Shown here piece by piece: positions 28,382-38,024 of a stretch of DNA of 64,000 nt; the stretch's first letter is position 1, and the number at the start of each line of letters is the position of its first letter. Made by a program: the position numbers and the translations under genes. The notes beneath the pieces are model-generated. The model was not told the origin of the DNA. It searched no databases and saw only the letters and a program-made list of their open reading frames with translations. The DNA is from Paenibacillus psychroresistens (GTDB lineage: Bacteria; Bacillota; Bacilli; Paenibacillales; NBRC-103111), in assembly GCF_009728935.1 (NCBI RefSeq), contig NZ_CP034235.1:6895501-6959500 (forward strand), written 5' to 3'.

Positions 28382-29953
28382 TTACTTATTGTTCAAATGA
28401 TATACGGGTAGTTTGAACCTGAAAACTGACCCCTGGCCGAGGACACTTTCAATATTCAAGCTTCCACCGTGGTCCTGTGCTATTTTTTGGCATATGGATA
28501 AACCAAGACCCGTGCCTTCCTCTTTTGTTGTATAGAAAGGTTGAAATATTTTAGCCTGTTCTAATAAAGAAATTCCTTGACCAGTATCCTCTATTTCTAT
28601 AACAACGTACTCATCTTCTCGATTAGCCCGTATGCTAAGAGTCCCTGGTTCATTCATTGCTTCAAGGCCGTTTCTTACAAGATTCACCAAAACCTGAACC
28701 ATTTTATCTCGATCAATATAGACATATAGGGATTCGTCGGAAACCTTAAGAATTAATTTATGTCCGCGGAAAACGGCATCGGATTCTGTCAGGAAAAGCA
28801 ATCTACCCAAACAAGCAGTTACGGATTCGGGCTTCATATTACTGATATTCGGTTTTGAAAACTGTAGAAATTCTGCTGTTAGTTCATTCATTCTGGTTAT
28901 TTCGCTCATAATAATATCGTACCAAGGTCCAATATTGTACCCTTTTTGTTTCGAAAATTGCATAAAGCCTTTTATTGTTGTAAGTGGGTTGCGTATCTCA
29001 TGTGCCATTCCTGCCGCCAATTCACCAACGGCTCTCATTTTCTCAGATCGGAATAAATCCTCTTCTCGTTTCAACCATTTAATCCGTTTGAGTTGAAATA
29101 ACTTCTCTTCTGCTATAGAGACAATTTCTTCCTTCAAGGTTGACTCTTGCGGAAATTGGGTAATGCTATAGGTAACCTGAAATCCTAAAATATCCGAGTT
29201 CAGTAACTCCTCAATATCGTTTACAATGTTTTCTTTTGACGGAGTGGTAATTGCAAACCGATCTCCCCCATAACGCGAGATCATATACGCATCTGGAAAT
29301 AATCGTTTCAGAATAAGTGATATATTTATCAATAGCTCATTTCCAGTACTTATGTTTTGATTATTTACGGACTTAAAATCTTGAAAATCGAGTAAAATTA
29401 ATACAAACTTATACTGCTTACTAATTACAGCTTGAAGTGAATTGATATAACCCTCATAATTCAAAAGCTTCGTAAGCGGGTCGTGTGTTGCTAAAAGAGC
29501 ATATTTCTCCTTATAGCTTTCTTTTTCCGTTTCTAAATTGACGAAATAACGATAAAGGAAAACGATTAAAGCTGCCCCAATAAAATCATAAACTACAACT
29601 AATAGGTTGTACGTATTTACTGGTTGATAGGCTAACCGGACGGTAGAATAGAGCATTATGTATAATAGCGAAATAGGTAAGGTCTGTTTGTACGTTTGTT
29701 TTTTTTGAGCAACCATTAGAATTAAAACGTCATATAAAATCAGACACCAATTCAAATGACTATACCAGTGAAATATGACAAGTAGTACAATCTGAAATTT
29801 TTGAAACTTTGGGTACCTTTTATGAAACGCAACACTAAGTGCGAAAAGTGATCCGGATAGGATTAACATCCACATATTTGTGTTTTTATGCAAAAGCAAT
29901 GAAGAAAATATAGTAAAAAGACAGATTAGAGGCACAAAAAATTTTAAGATCAA
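28382..29953 (-). CDS. Membrane sensor histidine kinase with degenerate GGDEF domain (KinB-like)
   Basis: The 523-residue kinase has five or six N-terminal membrane helices (about 1-140). A diguanylate-cyclase-like domain follows (about 150-285) in which GGDEF reads GGDRF (229-233). The kinase core has H318 (MAHEIRNPLTTIKGF) and an ATPase domain with VNLVRNGLEAM, DTGQGI and GTGLGLSI. The HisKA block resembles the sporulation and phosphorelay kinases KinA-KinE. No response regulator is adjacent, as is usual for phosphorelay kinases. Substitution of the catalytic Glu suggests the GGDEF-like domain senses rather than makes cyclic-di-GMP. The start is TTG after GGAGGTGA. Confidence 0.85.
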   Translation of the reverse strand: MILKFFVPLICLFTIFSSLLLHKNTNMWMLILSGSLFALSVAFHKRYPKFQKFQIVLLVIFHWYSHLNWCLILYDVLILMVAQKKQTYKQTLPISLLYIMLYSTVRLAYQPVNTYNLLVVVYDFIGAALIVFLYRYFVNLETEKESYKEKYALLATHDPLTKLLNYEGYINSLQAVISKQYKFVLILLDFQDFKSVNNQNISTGNELLINISLILKRLFPDAYMISRYGGDRFAITTPSKENIVNDIEELLNSDILGFQVTYSITQFPQESTLKEEIVSIAEEKLFQLKRIKWLKREEDLFRSEKMRAVGELAAGMAHEIRNPLTTIKGFMQFSKQKGYNIGPWYDIIMSEITRMNELTAEFLQFSKPNISNMKPESVTACLGRLLFLTESDAVFRGHKLILKVSDESLYVYIDRDKMVQVLVNLVRNGLEAMNEPGTLSIRANREDEYVVIEIEDTGQGISLLEQAKIFQPFYTTKEEGTGLGLSICQKIAQDHGGSLNIESVLGQGSVFRFKLPVYHLNNK

Positions 29954-30150
29954 ATCAAATCACCTCCAATAAGTTAAAGCCCGAAAAGATACAATTTTTA
30001 CTTTTAATTCTTCAAATCTCACTACTATATACTACAGTCTAAAAGGCAGCTTGAAAAGAAAATTTCCAAAATTTTCTTCATATTCTTTGGTTAGGCTTCC
30101 CAATAGGAATTATTCTTTAGTTATGACTATCCATCAACAAAATATAGCAG

Positions 30151-30816
30151 TTATTGTGACCCCTCCCTTTTTATGATATCTTTCAGCAATAACCCTTCAG
30201 GTGAAGCCGAGCTGTAAGCTTGCTGATAATCGTCTCGTTTCCAATTGCCCAGCACTGAATCGTCAATTACGGTTTCATTCATTAGCTTTAGAAACTCGGG
30301 ATGTTGCTCCTGCACCAGCTGCCTGGCTTGCATGACATCACCTACTCTGGAAATGACAATGGACTGGGGAATTACGTCGAATAAATTGTTATTACTTTCA
30401 CGCTTTTCATACAATCTCGTGAAAACGGATGTATTGTCGTTTACTTGTTCAAGCGTTTCACCTACTAGGCGATAATAAAAGCTTTGCACTTGTTTGTTTT
30501 GATCATTAGGAAACTCTCTTTCGAATCGAAGTAATTTTAGAGTGTGCTGATTGTTTTTAAACCATCTATTCTGCTCGTAAATAACGGAATACGAGATATT
30601 TATATAGGAATCATCACTTAACGTGTTGTATTGCTCGTAAGTACAGGGTATTGTATTCGCTCCACCTAGGCTTGTCAAAATGCTGTATTCGTCTTGAGAC
30701 GAACCATAACCATAAACTCTTACCACCTTGATTTCTTTCTGCTGAAAAGCATAGTAAGAACCAGCCAATAACAGAATCAAACAGCTAATTCCGATCAAGT
30801 ATAACCACCATTTCAT
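30151..30816 (-). CDS. Uncharacterised membrane-anchored protein
   Basis: The 221-residue protein begins with one hydrophobic helix (WWLYLIGISCLILLLAGSYY), followed by an extracellular-type domain with no motif I recognise. The start at 30816 was preferred because GGAAAGAG lies upstream; a longer in-frame start at 30873 would add 19 residues. The mature region is rich in Tyr, Asn and Gln and could be a surface or sporulation protein, but nothing in the sequence shows this. It is separated from the DinB-like gene to the right by a terminator. Confidence 0.65.
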   Translation of the reverse strand: MKWWLYLIGISCLILLLAGSYYAFQQKEIKVVRVYGYGSSQDEYSILTSLGGANTIPCTYEQYNTLSDDSYINISYSVIYEQNRWFKNNQHTLKLLRFEREFPNDQNKQVQSFYYRLVGETLEQVNDNTSVFTRLYEKRESNNNLFDVIPQSIVISRVGDVMQARQLVQEQHPEFLKLMNETVIDDSVLGNWKRDDYQQAYSSASPEGLLLKDIIKREGSQ

Positions 30817-30914
30817 TTTTTTCAACTCTTTCCACTTTATTACATACATTATTAGACGTGAGAAATAGGACAAAGTTTCACTAATTTACTGGTGAGGTGC
30901 TCCGCATTATTCAA

Positions 30915-30945
30915 TAAAAAAAGCCACTCCTTATGATTAGAGTGG
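30915..30945 (-). terminator. Terminator of the second DinB-like gene
   Basis: On the minus strand CCACTC and GAGTGG form a stem with a ten-base loop, followed by CTTTTTTT. It overlaps the last codons of the gene, an arrangement sometimes seen in compact genomes. Confidence 0.75.
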
Positions 30946-31641
30946 ATTCTTAATCTGCTTATGGAATTTATCTTTTATACGGATGCATTTATTCAAGTGT
31001 AGATAATTGTGTCTTGTTGCAGGCATCAGTATTAGCCCAGCAATGCTTTTTTTGCTCCAGTAGTCGGTTAACCAATTAGCATTTTGCGTTACAGCATTTT
31101 CATCGAACAATCGTTTAATTCTGTTTTGTTCAACTTTCAGCTTAAATTGACCAGGTTTCAACAAAGATAGGACTTGTCGTGTTTGCCTGCCAACAGCTTC
31201 TCTATATGCTATTAACGAATGAAAATCAATTCTTGAACTTAGTTCGGCAATCTCCGCTTCGCTCATGTTATTACCAGAGTGAGAAAAATCGTTATTCATT
31301 TTTTCATACCAACTTTGAGTAAATAGAACCTGCTGATCATTAGCGATCAAAATATTCATGGTCATATCTTCAATTCGGGCAATATGCCATAGGTGCCATG
31401 CTATCGAGTTTTTCGTATCAGGAGTAGCTGCTGGGTAATTTCTAAATGTTTTTTCATCCAGATTAGCCAATACTTCATCTTCCAGTGTTAGCTTACCCGT
31501 ATTCCCAATAGCGGAAGAGTGCAGCAAGGCATGCTGAGAAAGAAATAATTGAATCGTTCGAGAGTGTTCTTCAGGCTTTAATATGATTTCTGTTAATATC
31601 TTATGGTTTTCATTCCAAGCTTCTCGTTGTTTTAGATCCAT
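30937..31641 (-). CDS. DinB-superfamily protein
   Basis: The 234-residue protein has DinB-type blocks: SIAWHLWHIARIEDMTMNIL with the first metal-type His residues and LMPATRHNYLHLNKC near the end. The function is unknown; thiol-transferase-like or metal-dependent activity is possible from the fold. The frame is open far upstream to 31869, but that part reads through a terminator hairpin. The real start is therefore ATG at 31641 or TTG at 31650, both just after AGGAGCG. It is unrelated at the residue level to the DinB gene at 27.6 kb apart from the fold. Confidence 0.75.
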   Translation of the reverse strand: MDLKQREAWNENHKILTEIILKPEEHSRTIQLFLSQHALLHSSAIGNTGKLTLEDEVLANLDEKTFRNYPAATPDTKNSIAWHLWHIARIEDMTMNILIANDQQVLFTQSWYEKMNNDFSHSGNNMSEAEIAELSSRIDFHSLIAYREAVGRQTRQVLSLLKPGQFKLKVEQNRIKRLFDENAVTQNANWLTDYWSKKSIAGLILMPATRHNYLHLNKCIRIKDKFHKQIKNPL

Positions 31642-31732
31642 TAAAATCAACACGCTCCTATTAAATATCTGGTTCATTAACCCATTTTTAGTTCCTAATA
31701 TATATTCAACATTATTTATTCTTTTCCTCTCC

Positions 31733-31770
31733 AAAGAGGACAAAGCGAGATTTCGCTTTGTCCTCTTTTT
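31733..31770. terminator. Strong terminator hairpin after the beta-helix protein gene
   Basis: AAAGAGGACAAAGCG and CGCTTTGTCCTCTTT form a perfect 15-base stem with a six-base loop. The T-run is stronger on the plus strand, so it may stop antisense transcription too. It ends the giant gene to its right on the minus strand. Confidence 0.85.
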
Positions 31771-31798
31771 CAAGCCTCTTTTCTTAAACAGCCCTAGC

Positions 31799-34700
31799 TC
31801 AATGATTGTTCTTCTTACCTTTCGTTGTTTCGCTAACTGTGCTGGATTGAGTTGACTCTCCTCCAGCATTTACCGCAGTTATTTTATAGTAATAGGTGGT
31901 TCCTTTGTTCAAGTTGCGATCCTCATATTTGTTGTTGCCAATTGCTGAGGAATTGCGCTTGGTAAAAGTACCATTAGGAGTTAGGGATCTGTATACGTTG
32001 TAGCTTGCTGCACCCGATACGTCATTCCATTTGAGCTTAATGCTGTCGTCACTTATGTCGTCTGCCTTTACTCCAGTTGGTGCATTGGGCTTTGTGATGG
32101 CAGACTTGGCATTTGAGCGATCCGATTCTCCTCCGGCGTTAACTGCCGAAACTTTATAATAATAGGTTTTACCTGCAGTTAAACCAGTGTTTGTGTATGA
32201 ATTAGTTCCCACTGCTGTGGTATTAATTTTGGTATAATTCCCACCATTTGAGGTGGCTCGATATACATTGTAGCTTGCCGCTCCTGATACCGCCGTCCAT
32301 GTAATAGTTATTGAGCTGGTGCTGTTTGTAGCTGTATTTAGACCAACTGGAACGCTTGGCTTCAAGGTTACAAATACAGCATTGGATTGGGCCGATTCTA
32401 CTCCCGGCTTCACCGCCGTTACTTTGTAATAATAGGTTGCTCCTGCGCTTAGGCCTGTGTTTGTGTATGAATTGGAGCTTATTGCGGAAGTGTTTATTTT
32501 TAAATAGGTCCCATTTAAAGAAGTGGATCTATACACATTGTAGCCCGTTGCACCTGATATTGCCGTCCATTTGATCTTAATCGCGCCTGAGTTTGTTAAT
32601 GATGCATTCACACCGGCAGGAGTACCAATTGGATTGTTTAATGCATTAAGTGTGTTAGTTAGCGATTGCTTCATAGCTCCAGGCTGCAGTAAATTCACAA
32701 ATCCTGTCGCTGCATCAATACTCGTACGATCATGCAGAAGCTGCGCTTTATTAACTGCGGCTGCCGCTGATTTCTCAAGCATAAGCTCATAATTCTGCTC
32801 AATCAAATGTAAATCTCCGAACAAAGTAAAGTCTTTACTGGAACCAATTCCATGGTTGTATTCCATGAATGCTGCGCGACCCAAGCTGTCATTCTCATTG
32901 ATCAGCAAGCTAAAGCCAATTGGATCTGCTGGATTATAAGCAACTCCGGCTGCATGCAAGCTGCTAATCGGCAGCGTAATCTCATATTGGGTGATACCCG
33001 TCACATCGTCCCGAGTAATCGCAGCAATTACTTCCGAGTACGCTCCGGTAGCTAAGCCATTCGGCGCTTTCCATCTCCATTTGGTTACCGTACCGTCATT
33101 CTTTAGAGCAAATCCGAGCTCATTTACATTCGTACTAGCTGCACCAGCCGCTCTAGTCATATCAATGCCAAGCTGGATACTGTCTCCTTGCCAAATGTCT
33201 CCACCCGTCCAGCTCTGGAAGTGTGTATTATCTTTAACCGCAATGGATAAATAAAGATTACTCTCATCCCATTTAACCTGAGAAGTAGCACTTAGATCGT
33301 TCGTGCCGCCCCACTTTTTGCCGATATCGATATACTGGTCTTTACGATCCAGCTTAATGGCTGGGACATTGCCTGTACCCGCTGTATTCTTAGGGATTGC
33401 AATGGATTGACCTATCGGAGCTAGCGTCGTAAAGCTTCTGCCATCGGTTAAAGTTACTTTGAGCTTCAGCGAATCACTGACTATAAAAGGTAATTTGATT
33501 TCCTGCTGCTGGCCAAAGCCCAAATTCTCAAAATGAATCGGAATTAACGCATCATGATAAGAAACTGGCTCCAAAACTTCAATTTGCCCATTTAGCGCTT
33601 GCTGCTCCATAAGATTAGACAAGATGAGCTTCGTGTAAAGTCCATCAGCCTGTTCAGGCTGGAACACTATAGGCGCAATCTCAATATTAACTGGGAACAA
33701 ATCAATCCCGCTGACTTTACCCAAAGAATGATTTTCGATTCTTAATCCACCATTGTAAAGGTTGTTATTGACGAGTAAGCTGTTAATGTCTGTTCCAGCA
33801 TATATATGCGTAGTTCCCGCCTCTTGGAAATAAGAATCATACAGCGTAACATCCCCGCCCAGAGCATTCACTCCAATTTCCCCAACGACTTGAAAATTAC
33901 TTTGCTGCAGATTTACTTTACCTCCATAGATGTCGATGCTTCGAGTAGGCGCACCCCACATCGCTGTATTAAAGAAAGTTGCCTCCGAGTCAAAGCCACT
34001 ATCTACCGTCACATAAACCTTATCCGAAGTACTCATCGAGACAAGCTCCGTATTGATAAATACCAAGCCAGCCGGATCTGCGCCTTCAATAAAGACACCT
34101 TTTTTACTGCCATCCGTACCGTGGCCAACTATCGTAGCGTGAGGTCCATTCCCGTTCTGTTTGTAGAAGTGAATCCCATATTTAGACCCGTATACAAACG
34201 TATTAAAAATAACCTCATTCTCCACATCACCAATCTGGAAAGCGTCTAAATTCTCTTTTTGATAATTCCAAACAATATCCTGCAATTCCCCTGGAACATG
34301 GTTCGGATAATCGCTCCTTGAATAGTAATGCGGGTTAAACTGCACATTCCTTAGAATGCCGTTTTGTGAGCCGCCGCCTACAAATATTCCTTCTTTTAAA
34401 GGTGATCCACCTACGTAATCGATATAATGCCCGCTAGTATCAAAGCTGCCAAAGTCAATTCCTTGATAAACATTCACCAATGTCGTATTCATCACATAAA
34501 CATTTGCCCCTGTTCCTTGGATCGTCCAAGAATACGGCTTTACATTGCTGTAGCTTTGTTGATCATAATAAATTGAAATCCCATTGATTCCTGAATTGGC
34601 TTGTAAGGTAATGAAAGGTACCCCGTTCGGAGCATTTTCACCAACATTTGTGAACAGCACGCTTCCCTTACCGCTTGTATGATGTGGAACATCCCACATT

Positions 34701-37700
34701 CCTCTTAATTCAACCCCCGCAGGTACAACCAAAGGCTGATCGACTCGATAAATCCCAGCTGGAAAATATACTGTACCTCCAGTCAAAGCTGCATCAGCTA
34801 TAGCTTGAATAACGATAGCGGAAACATCAGCGGAGCCATCATTAATCGCATTATATAACGGAGAAGTCACATCATATAAGTGATTAGACGTTGGTTTCGG
34901 ACGCACAGCTTTATCCGTAATCAAATTTGTAGGAATCGTTTTTAAAGCATAAGTGCTATTGGCATGAATATTTAATTCTGCCGCATCACTATGATCTTCG
35001 ATTACTAAAGCTTGCTGCTGATAGCCTGAGTTGAGTGAATTTACCTTGCTTACATCCGACCCAAGTAATAATTGCTTAGTCGACTTTAAGAACTTGGTTT
35101 GACCTAAGATTAATGAGCCGGCTTTGGCATGAATCGCATAACCACCATTAAGCTCCTGCCAATTCTCAATCGTACTGTTCTCAAAAGACAACACACCCGT
35201 ACCTTCATTTACAACTGCATTTAATGGGTTCCCGCCTACCGTAACTGTATTAAATTGCACGATTGTATTGAAGCCACTTGTAGCTAGGATGGCTTTCGGC
35301 GAAACGCCAACACTTGCTTTAAAGCTGCTATCTGTAATGAGTAAACCAAACGCATTCACACCTTCAATCTTTAATGCCACATTACATTCTTCAATATAAA
35401 TGTGGAATAATTGCGCATTTGCCGCCTCTAAGGAATTTACCCTTGTGGTGATTCTCATCCCTGTTTTATAGCCGGAGATATGGATATCGCTCATATATTC
35501 CCAATCAGATCTACCCATAACAATAGCTTCAGAATTAGTTGTCATATACTCGGATAAAACCGTTTTATTAACCCCTGACGGAGCACCAGTTAACAAGCTC
35601 TCACTCCAATACTTTGGCGAAAGATGAATGCCTTCCATCCGTCCAATATCCGTAGTAACATCGACATATATGCCTGTTTTCAGAGTTGTTCCATACAAAT
35701 TTTTGATGTAATGCAGCTCGTTTGAATCTGGACCGATCTTGATCCCTTTATAAGCATTCACTAGTGTAACATTCTCAATGGTTGCATTATCCAAGGATAA
35801 TTGTTCCAATGTCCAAGGGTATGCCACCACATTATTATATTCTTGCTCAGGATACCAGATTGATAAATTCGTAATGCCGCTTGATTGTTCCAATGAAAGG
35901 AAGCTATGAGCATCCTCTACACCTTTGTTCGGATAAACCTTTAATACCGTTCCTACAACGCCAGCAGCTAAATCAGGATTTTTCCAATCTCCTCTTAACG
36001 TAACTCCGGTTGGAATCTGCAGGTTTTCCGTGATTTTGTATTGCCCAGACGGAACGAATACGACTCCACCACCATCCCCTTTTGCAGCTACAAGTACATT
36101 AAGAAAGCTTTCCGTATCATCTGCAACACCATCACCAACAGCACCAAAATCCATTACATTAAAATTAGCTATCACAACATCATTTGTCTCATATAAAGTG
36201 CTAATGACCTTGGCTTTTCCTAGCTTCTTTGCTACCGTTTTAACCGTAACAGAGGCTATCAGTAAATCTTTATTGTTAGGAAAGTCATTCCCTCCGCCAT
36301 CAATGCCAATTCGAAAATCAGCACCATTCGTGCGATCGCTAAAAAAAGCATCCTCGAGTTTATAGCTATAGGTCTTCCAAGTCAGCGTATTTCCATAATG
36401 CACCGTTTGCGCGTCCTTAAAGCTATTTGCACCTTGAGCATCATATTGAATCGAAAAGCTGCCATTCCCTTCATCATAATATTCGATGGCAACAACTACA
36501 TCTTTATCTGCATTTTGATAGACATACGAATTGTCCGCGTTCATGTAAAGGTAATTTGTGCCTATACTTTTGTTTGTTTTCCAATAAGGTTGACCCGCTA
36601 CTGTGCCTGTTTGCAGTCCAGCAGCATTATCTCCAGCCCGTGGTGAAATCCCTTTTTCAACGGGTGTTTCGCCGAGCTTAACGCTTACCCCATTATCCTT
36701 CAGCACTTTGTTAACAGCTACTTTCGAAACTTTTAAATCTGGATTGAGGTCCGCATTAATTCCGCCGCCTTCAATGTTAATCCGGAAATCGGAGCCGCCC
36801 GTCCGATTGGCAAATTTGCCATCCAGCAACGTAAACACCTTGGTTTTCCACTGATGTGAATCTCCATAGGTAAACACGCCAGCATCTTTAAAAGAGTTAT
36901 CCGCTCCCAAAGCATCGTATTGCAGTGAAAAACTGCCGCTGCCTTCATCATAATAGGTGATAGCTACTTGGATATCACTATCGGTATTATCGTTAATAAA
37001 GGAATCTTCGACATTCATATATAAGTAAGTCGTGCCTGCTGCTTTATTCGTTTGCCAATAGGTTGTACCGCCAATGTCTCCCGTTTGAAGTCCGGTACCA
37101 TTATCTCCTGCACGTGGAGAAATGCCATTCTCAACTGGCGTCGCGCCTAGCTTAACACTTACTCCGGTTTCCTTAGCTTGCTTAGTTACCGTTACAGATG
37201 AAACCAATAGATCACGATTGAGGTCTGCGTTAATTCCACCGCCTTCAATGTTAATCCTGAAATCAGAGCCGCCCGTCCGATTGGCAAATTTGCCATCCAG
37301 CAGTCTGAAAACCTTGGTTTTCCACTGGTGTGTATTTCCATAAGTAAAAATCGGAGCATCCTTGAAAGCATGATCCTCACCTTGTGCATCGTATTGCAAT
37401 GAAAAGCTGCCATTTCCTTCATCATAATAAGAAATCGCCACTTCAATATCTTGATCCACATTATCATAAATAAAAGCGTCGTCGACATTCATATATAAAT
37501 AACTGGTGCCCACGGCTTTGTTCGTTTGCCAATAAGTAAGCCCAGTTACGCTTCCCGTTTGCAAGCCATCTCCATTATCCCCGGCTCTGGCCGTAATCCC
37601 GTTTTCCGTAGGCGTTTCACCTAGTGTAATACTTACCTCATTAACTATCGGATCTGCTTTTGCTTCATTCAGGTTTAATAGAGATAGTACGATAGACAGC

Positions 37701-37759
37701 ATCAACAAAATCTTAAACAGCTTGCTTTCCATAGGTTTTTTCAATGAGTAATTATACAT
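31799..37759 (-). CDS. Giant secreted protein with two pectate-lyase-type beta-helices, CBM9-like and FnIII modules
   Basis: The 1986-residue secreted protein (signal peptide KILLMLSIVLSLLNL, cleavage near EAKAD) begins with three copies of a domain of about 155 residues sharing RAGDNG.GLQTG, YYDEGNGSFSLQYDA and FRINIEGGG. Two pectate-lyase-3-type right-handed beta-helices follow, near residues 535 (FNVMDFGAVGDGVADDT) and 970 (GGTVYFPAGIYRVDQPL). A CBM9-like sugar-binding domain (about 1470-1620) and three fibronectin type III repeats (about 1705-1980) complete it. It probably acts on a plant or microbial polysaccharide outside the cell; whether it is a lyase, hydrolase or epimerase is not visible. 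The ATG at 37759 follows AAGGAGG by eight bases. Confidence 0.85.
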   Translation of the reverse strand: MYNYSLKKPMESKLFKILLMLSIVLSLLNLNEAKADPIVNEVSITLGETPTENGITARAGDNGDGLQTGSVTGLTYWQTNKAVGTSYLYMNVDDAFIYDNVDQDIEVAISYYDEGNGSFSLQYDAQGEDHAFKDAPIFTYGNTHQWKTKVFRLLDGKFANRTGGSDFRINIEGGGINADLNRDLLVSSVTVTKQAKETGVSVKLGATPVENGISPRAGDNGTGLQTGDIGGTTYWQTNKAAGTTYLYMNVEDSFINDNTDSDIQVAITYYDEGSGSFSLQYDALGADNSFKDAGVFTYGDSHQWKTKVFTLLDGKFANRTGGSDFRINIEGGGINADLNPDLKVSKVAVNKVLKDNGVSVKLGETPVEKGISPRAGDNAAGLQTGTVAGQPYWKTNKSIGTNYLYMNADNSYVYQNADKDVVVAIEYYDEGNGSFSIQYDAQGANSFKDAQTVHYGNTLTWKTYSYKLEDAFFSDRTNGADFRIGIDGGGNDFPNNKDLLIASVTVKTVAKKLGKAKVISTLYETNDVVIANFNVMDFGAVGDGVADDTESFLNVLVAAKGDGGGVVFVPSGQYKITENLQIPTGVTLRGDWKNPDLAAGVVGTVLKVYPNKGVEDAHSFLSLEQSSGITNLSIWYPEQEYNNVVAYPWTLEQLSLDNATIENVTLVNAYKGIKIGPDSNELHYIKNLYGTTLKTGIYVDVTTDIGRMEGIHLSPKYWSESLLTGAPSGVNKTVLSEYMTTNSEAIVMGRSDWEYMSDIHISGYKTGMRITTRVNSLEAANAQLFHIYIEECNVALKIEGVNAFGLLITDSSFKASVGVSPKAILATSGFNTIVQFNTVTVGGNPLNAVVNEGTGVLSFENSTIENWQELNGGYAIHAKAGSLILGQTKFLKSTKQLLLGSDVSKVNSLNSGYQQQALVIEDHSDAAELNIHANSTYALKTIPTNLITDKAVRPKPTSNHLYDVTSPLYNAINDGSADVSAIVIQAIADAALTGGTVYFPAGIYRVDQPLVVPAGVELRGMWDVPHHTSGKGSVLFTNVGENAPNGVPFITLQANSGINGISIYYDQQSYSNVKPYSWTIQGTGANVYVMNTTLVNVYQGIDFGSFDTSGHYIDYVGGSPLKEGIFVGGGSQNGILRNVQFNPHYYSRSDYPNHVPGELQDIVWNYQKENLDAFQIGDVENEVIFNTFVYGSKYGIHFYKQNGNGPHATIVGHGTDGSKKGVFIEGADPAGLVFINTELVSMSTSDKVYVTVDSGFDSEATFFNTAMWGAPTRSIDIYGGKVNLQQSNFQVVGEIGVNALGGDVTLYDSYFQEAGTTHIYAGTDINSLLVNNNLYNGGLRIENHSLGKVSGIDLFPVNIEIAPIVFQPEQADGLYTKLILSNLMEQQALNGQIEVLEPVSYHDALIPIHFENLGFGQQQEIKLPFIVSDSLKLKVTLTDGRSFTTLAPIGQSIAIPKNTAGTGNVPAIKLDRKDQYIDIGKKWGGTNDLSATSQVKWDESNLYLSIAVKDNTHFQSWTGGDIWQGDSIQLGIDMTRAAGAASTNVNELGFALKNDGTVTKWRWKAPNGLATGAYSEVIAAITRDDVTGITQYEITLPISSLHAAGVAYNPADPIGFSLLINENDSLGRAAFMEYNHGIGSSKDFTLFGDLHLIEQNYELMLEKSAAAAVNKAQLLHDRTSIDAATGFVNLLQPGAMKQSLTNTLNALNNPIGTPAGVNASLTNSGAIKIKWTAISGATGYNVYRSTSLNGTYLKINTSAISSNSYTNTGLSAGATYYYKVTAVKPGVESAQSNAVFVTLKPSVPVGLNTATNSTSSITITWTAVSGAASYNVYRATSNGGNYTKINTTAVGTNSYTNTGLTAGKTYYYKVSAVNAGGESDRSNAKSAITKPNAPTGVKADDISDDSIKLKWNDVSGAASYNVYRSLTPNGTFTKRNSSAIGNNKYEDRNLNKGTTYYYKITAVNAGGESTQSSTVSETTKGKKNNH

Positions 37760-37985
37760 CAATTTGTCCTCCTTCTTTTTTACGCAGATTGGGTTTACTA
37801 ATTGAAGCTAATCTCGGAATCCCTCCTCTTAATCTCGCATTTTCAGGTCATCATAATCTTAGCTTAAAATAGCCTTCCAATTGAATGAGCTAATATTAAA
37901 CTTTTAAGGGGATACTTGGCTTCTTTCTAAATTTTCCGACTTTTTGTTGCAGATGGCAGGAATAAATTGGGAGGAGGTCGAATGT

Positions 37986-38024
37986 ATGTTGATTATTATG
38001 GCGAGGAGCGGAGCAAATGCCTGA
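37986..38024 (+). CDS. Possible upstream peptide (12 residues) overlapping the sigma-factor start
   Basis: GGGAGGAGG (37969-37977) is the best ribosome site in this region, eight bases before an ATG that encodes MLIIMARSGANA and stops at 38022-38024, just inside the sigma-factor gene. An alternative ATG at 37982 in another frame would give the 19-residue MYVDYYGEERSKCLSFQQT ending at 38041. Either frame overlaps the sigma-factor start and could couple or limit its translation. No conservation test was possible. Confidence 0.4.
   Translation: MLIIMARSGANA

Noticed and set aside
31642..31869. N-terminal extension of the second DinB-like protein
   Set aside because: The extension is translated through a strong terminator hairpin (giving a Lys/Arg-rich stretch) and overlaps the end of the giant gene; a ribosome site precedes the internal start at 31641/31650.
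37192..37488. Frames on the same strand or opposite the giant beta-helix gene
   Set aside because: They are shadows that recur because the N-terminal domain is triplicated; none has a ribosome site.
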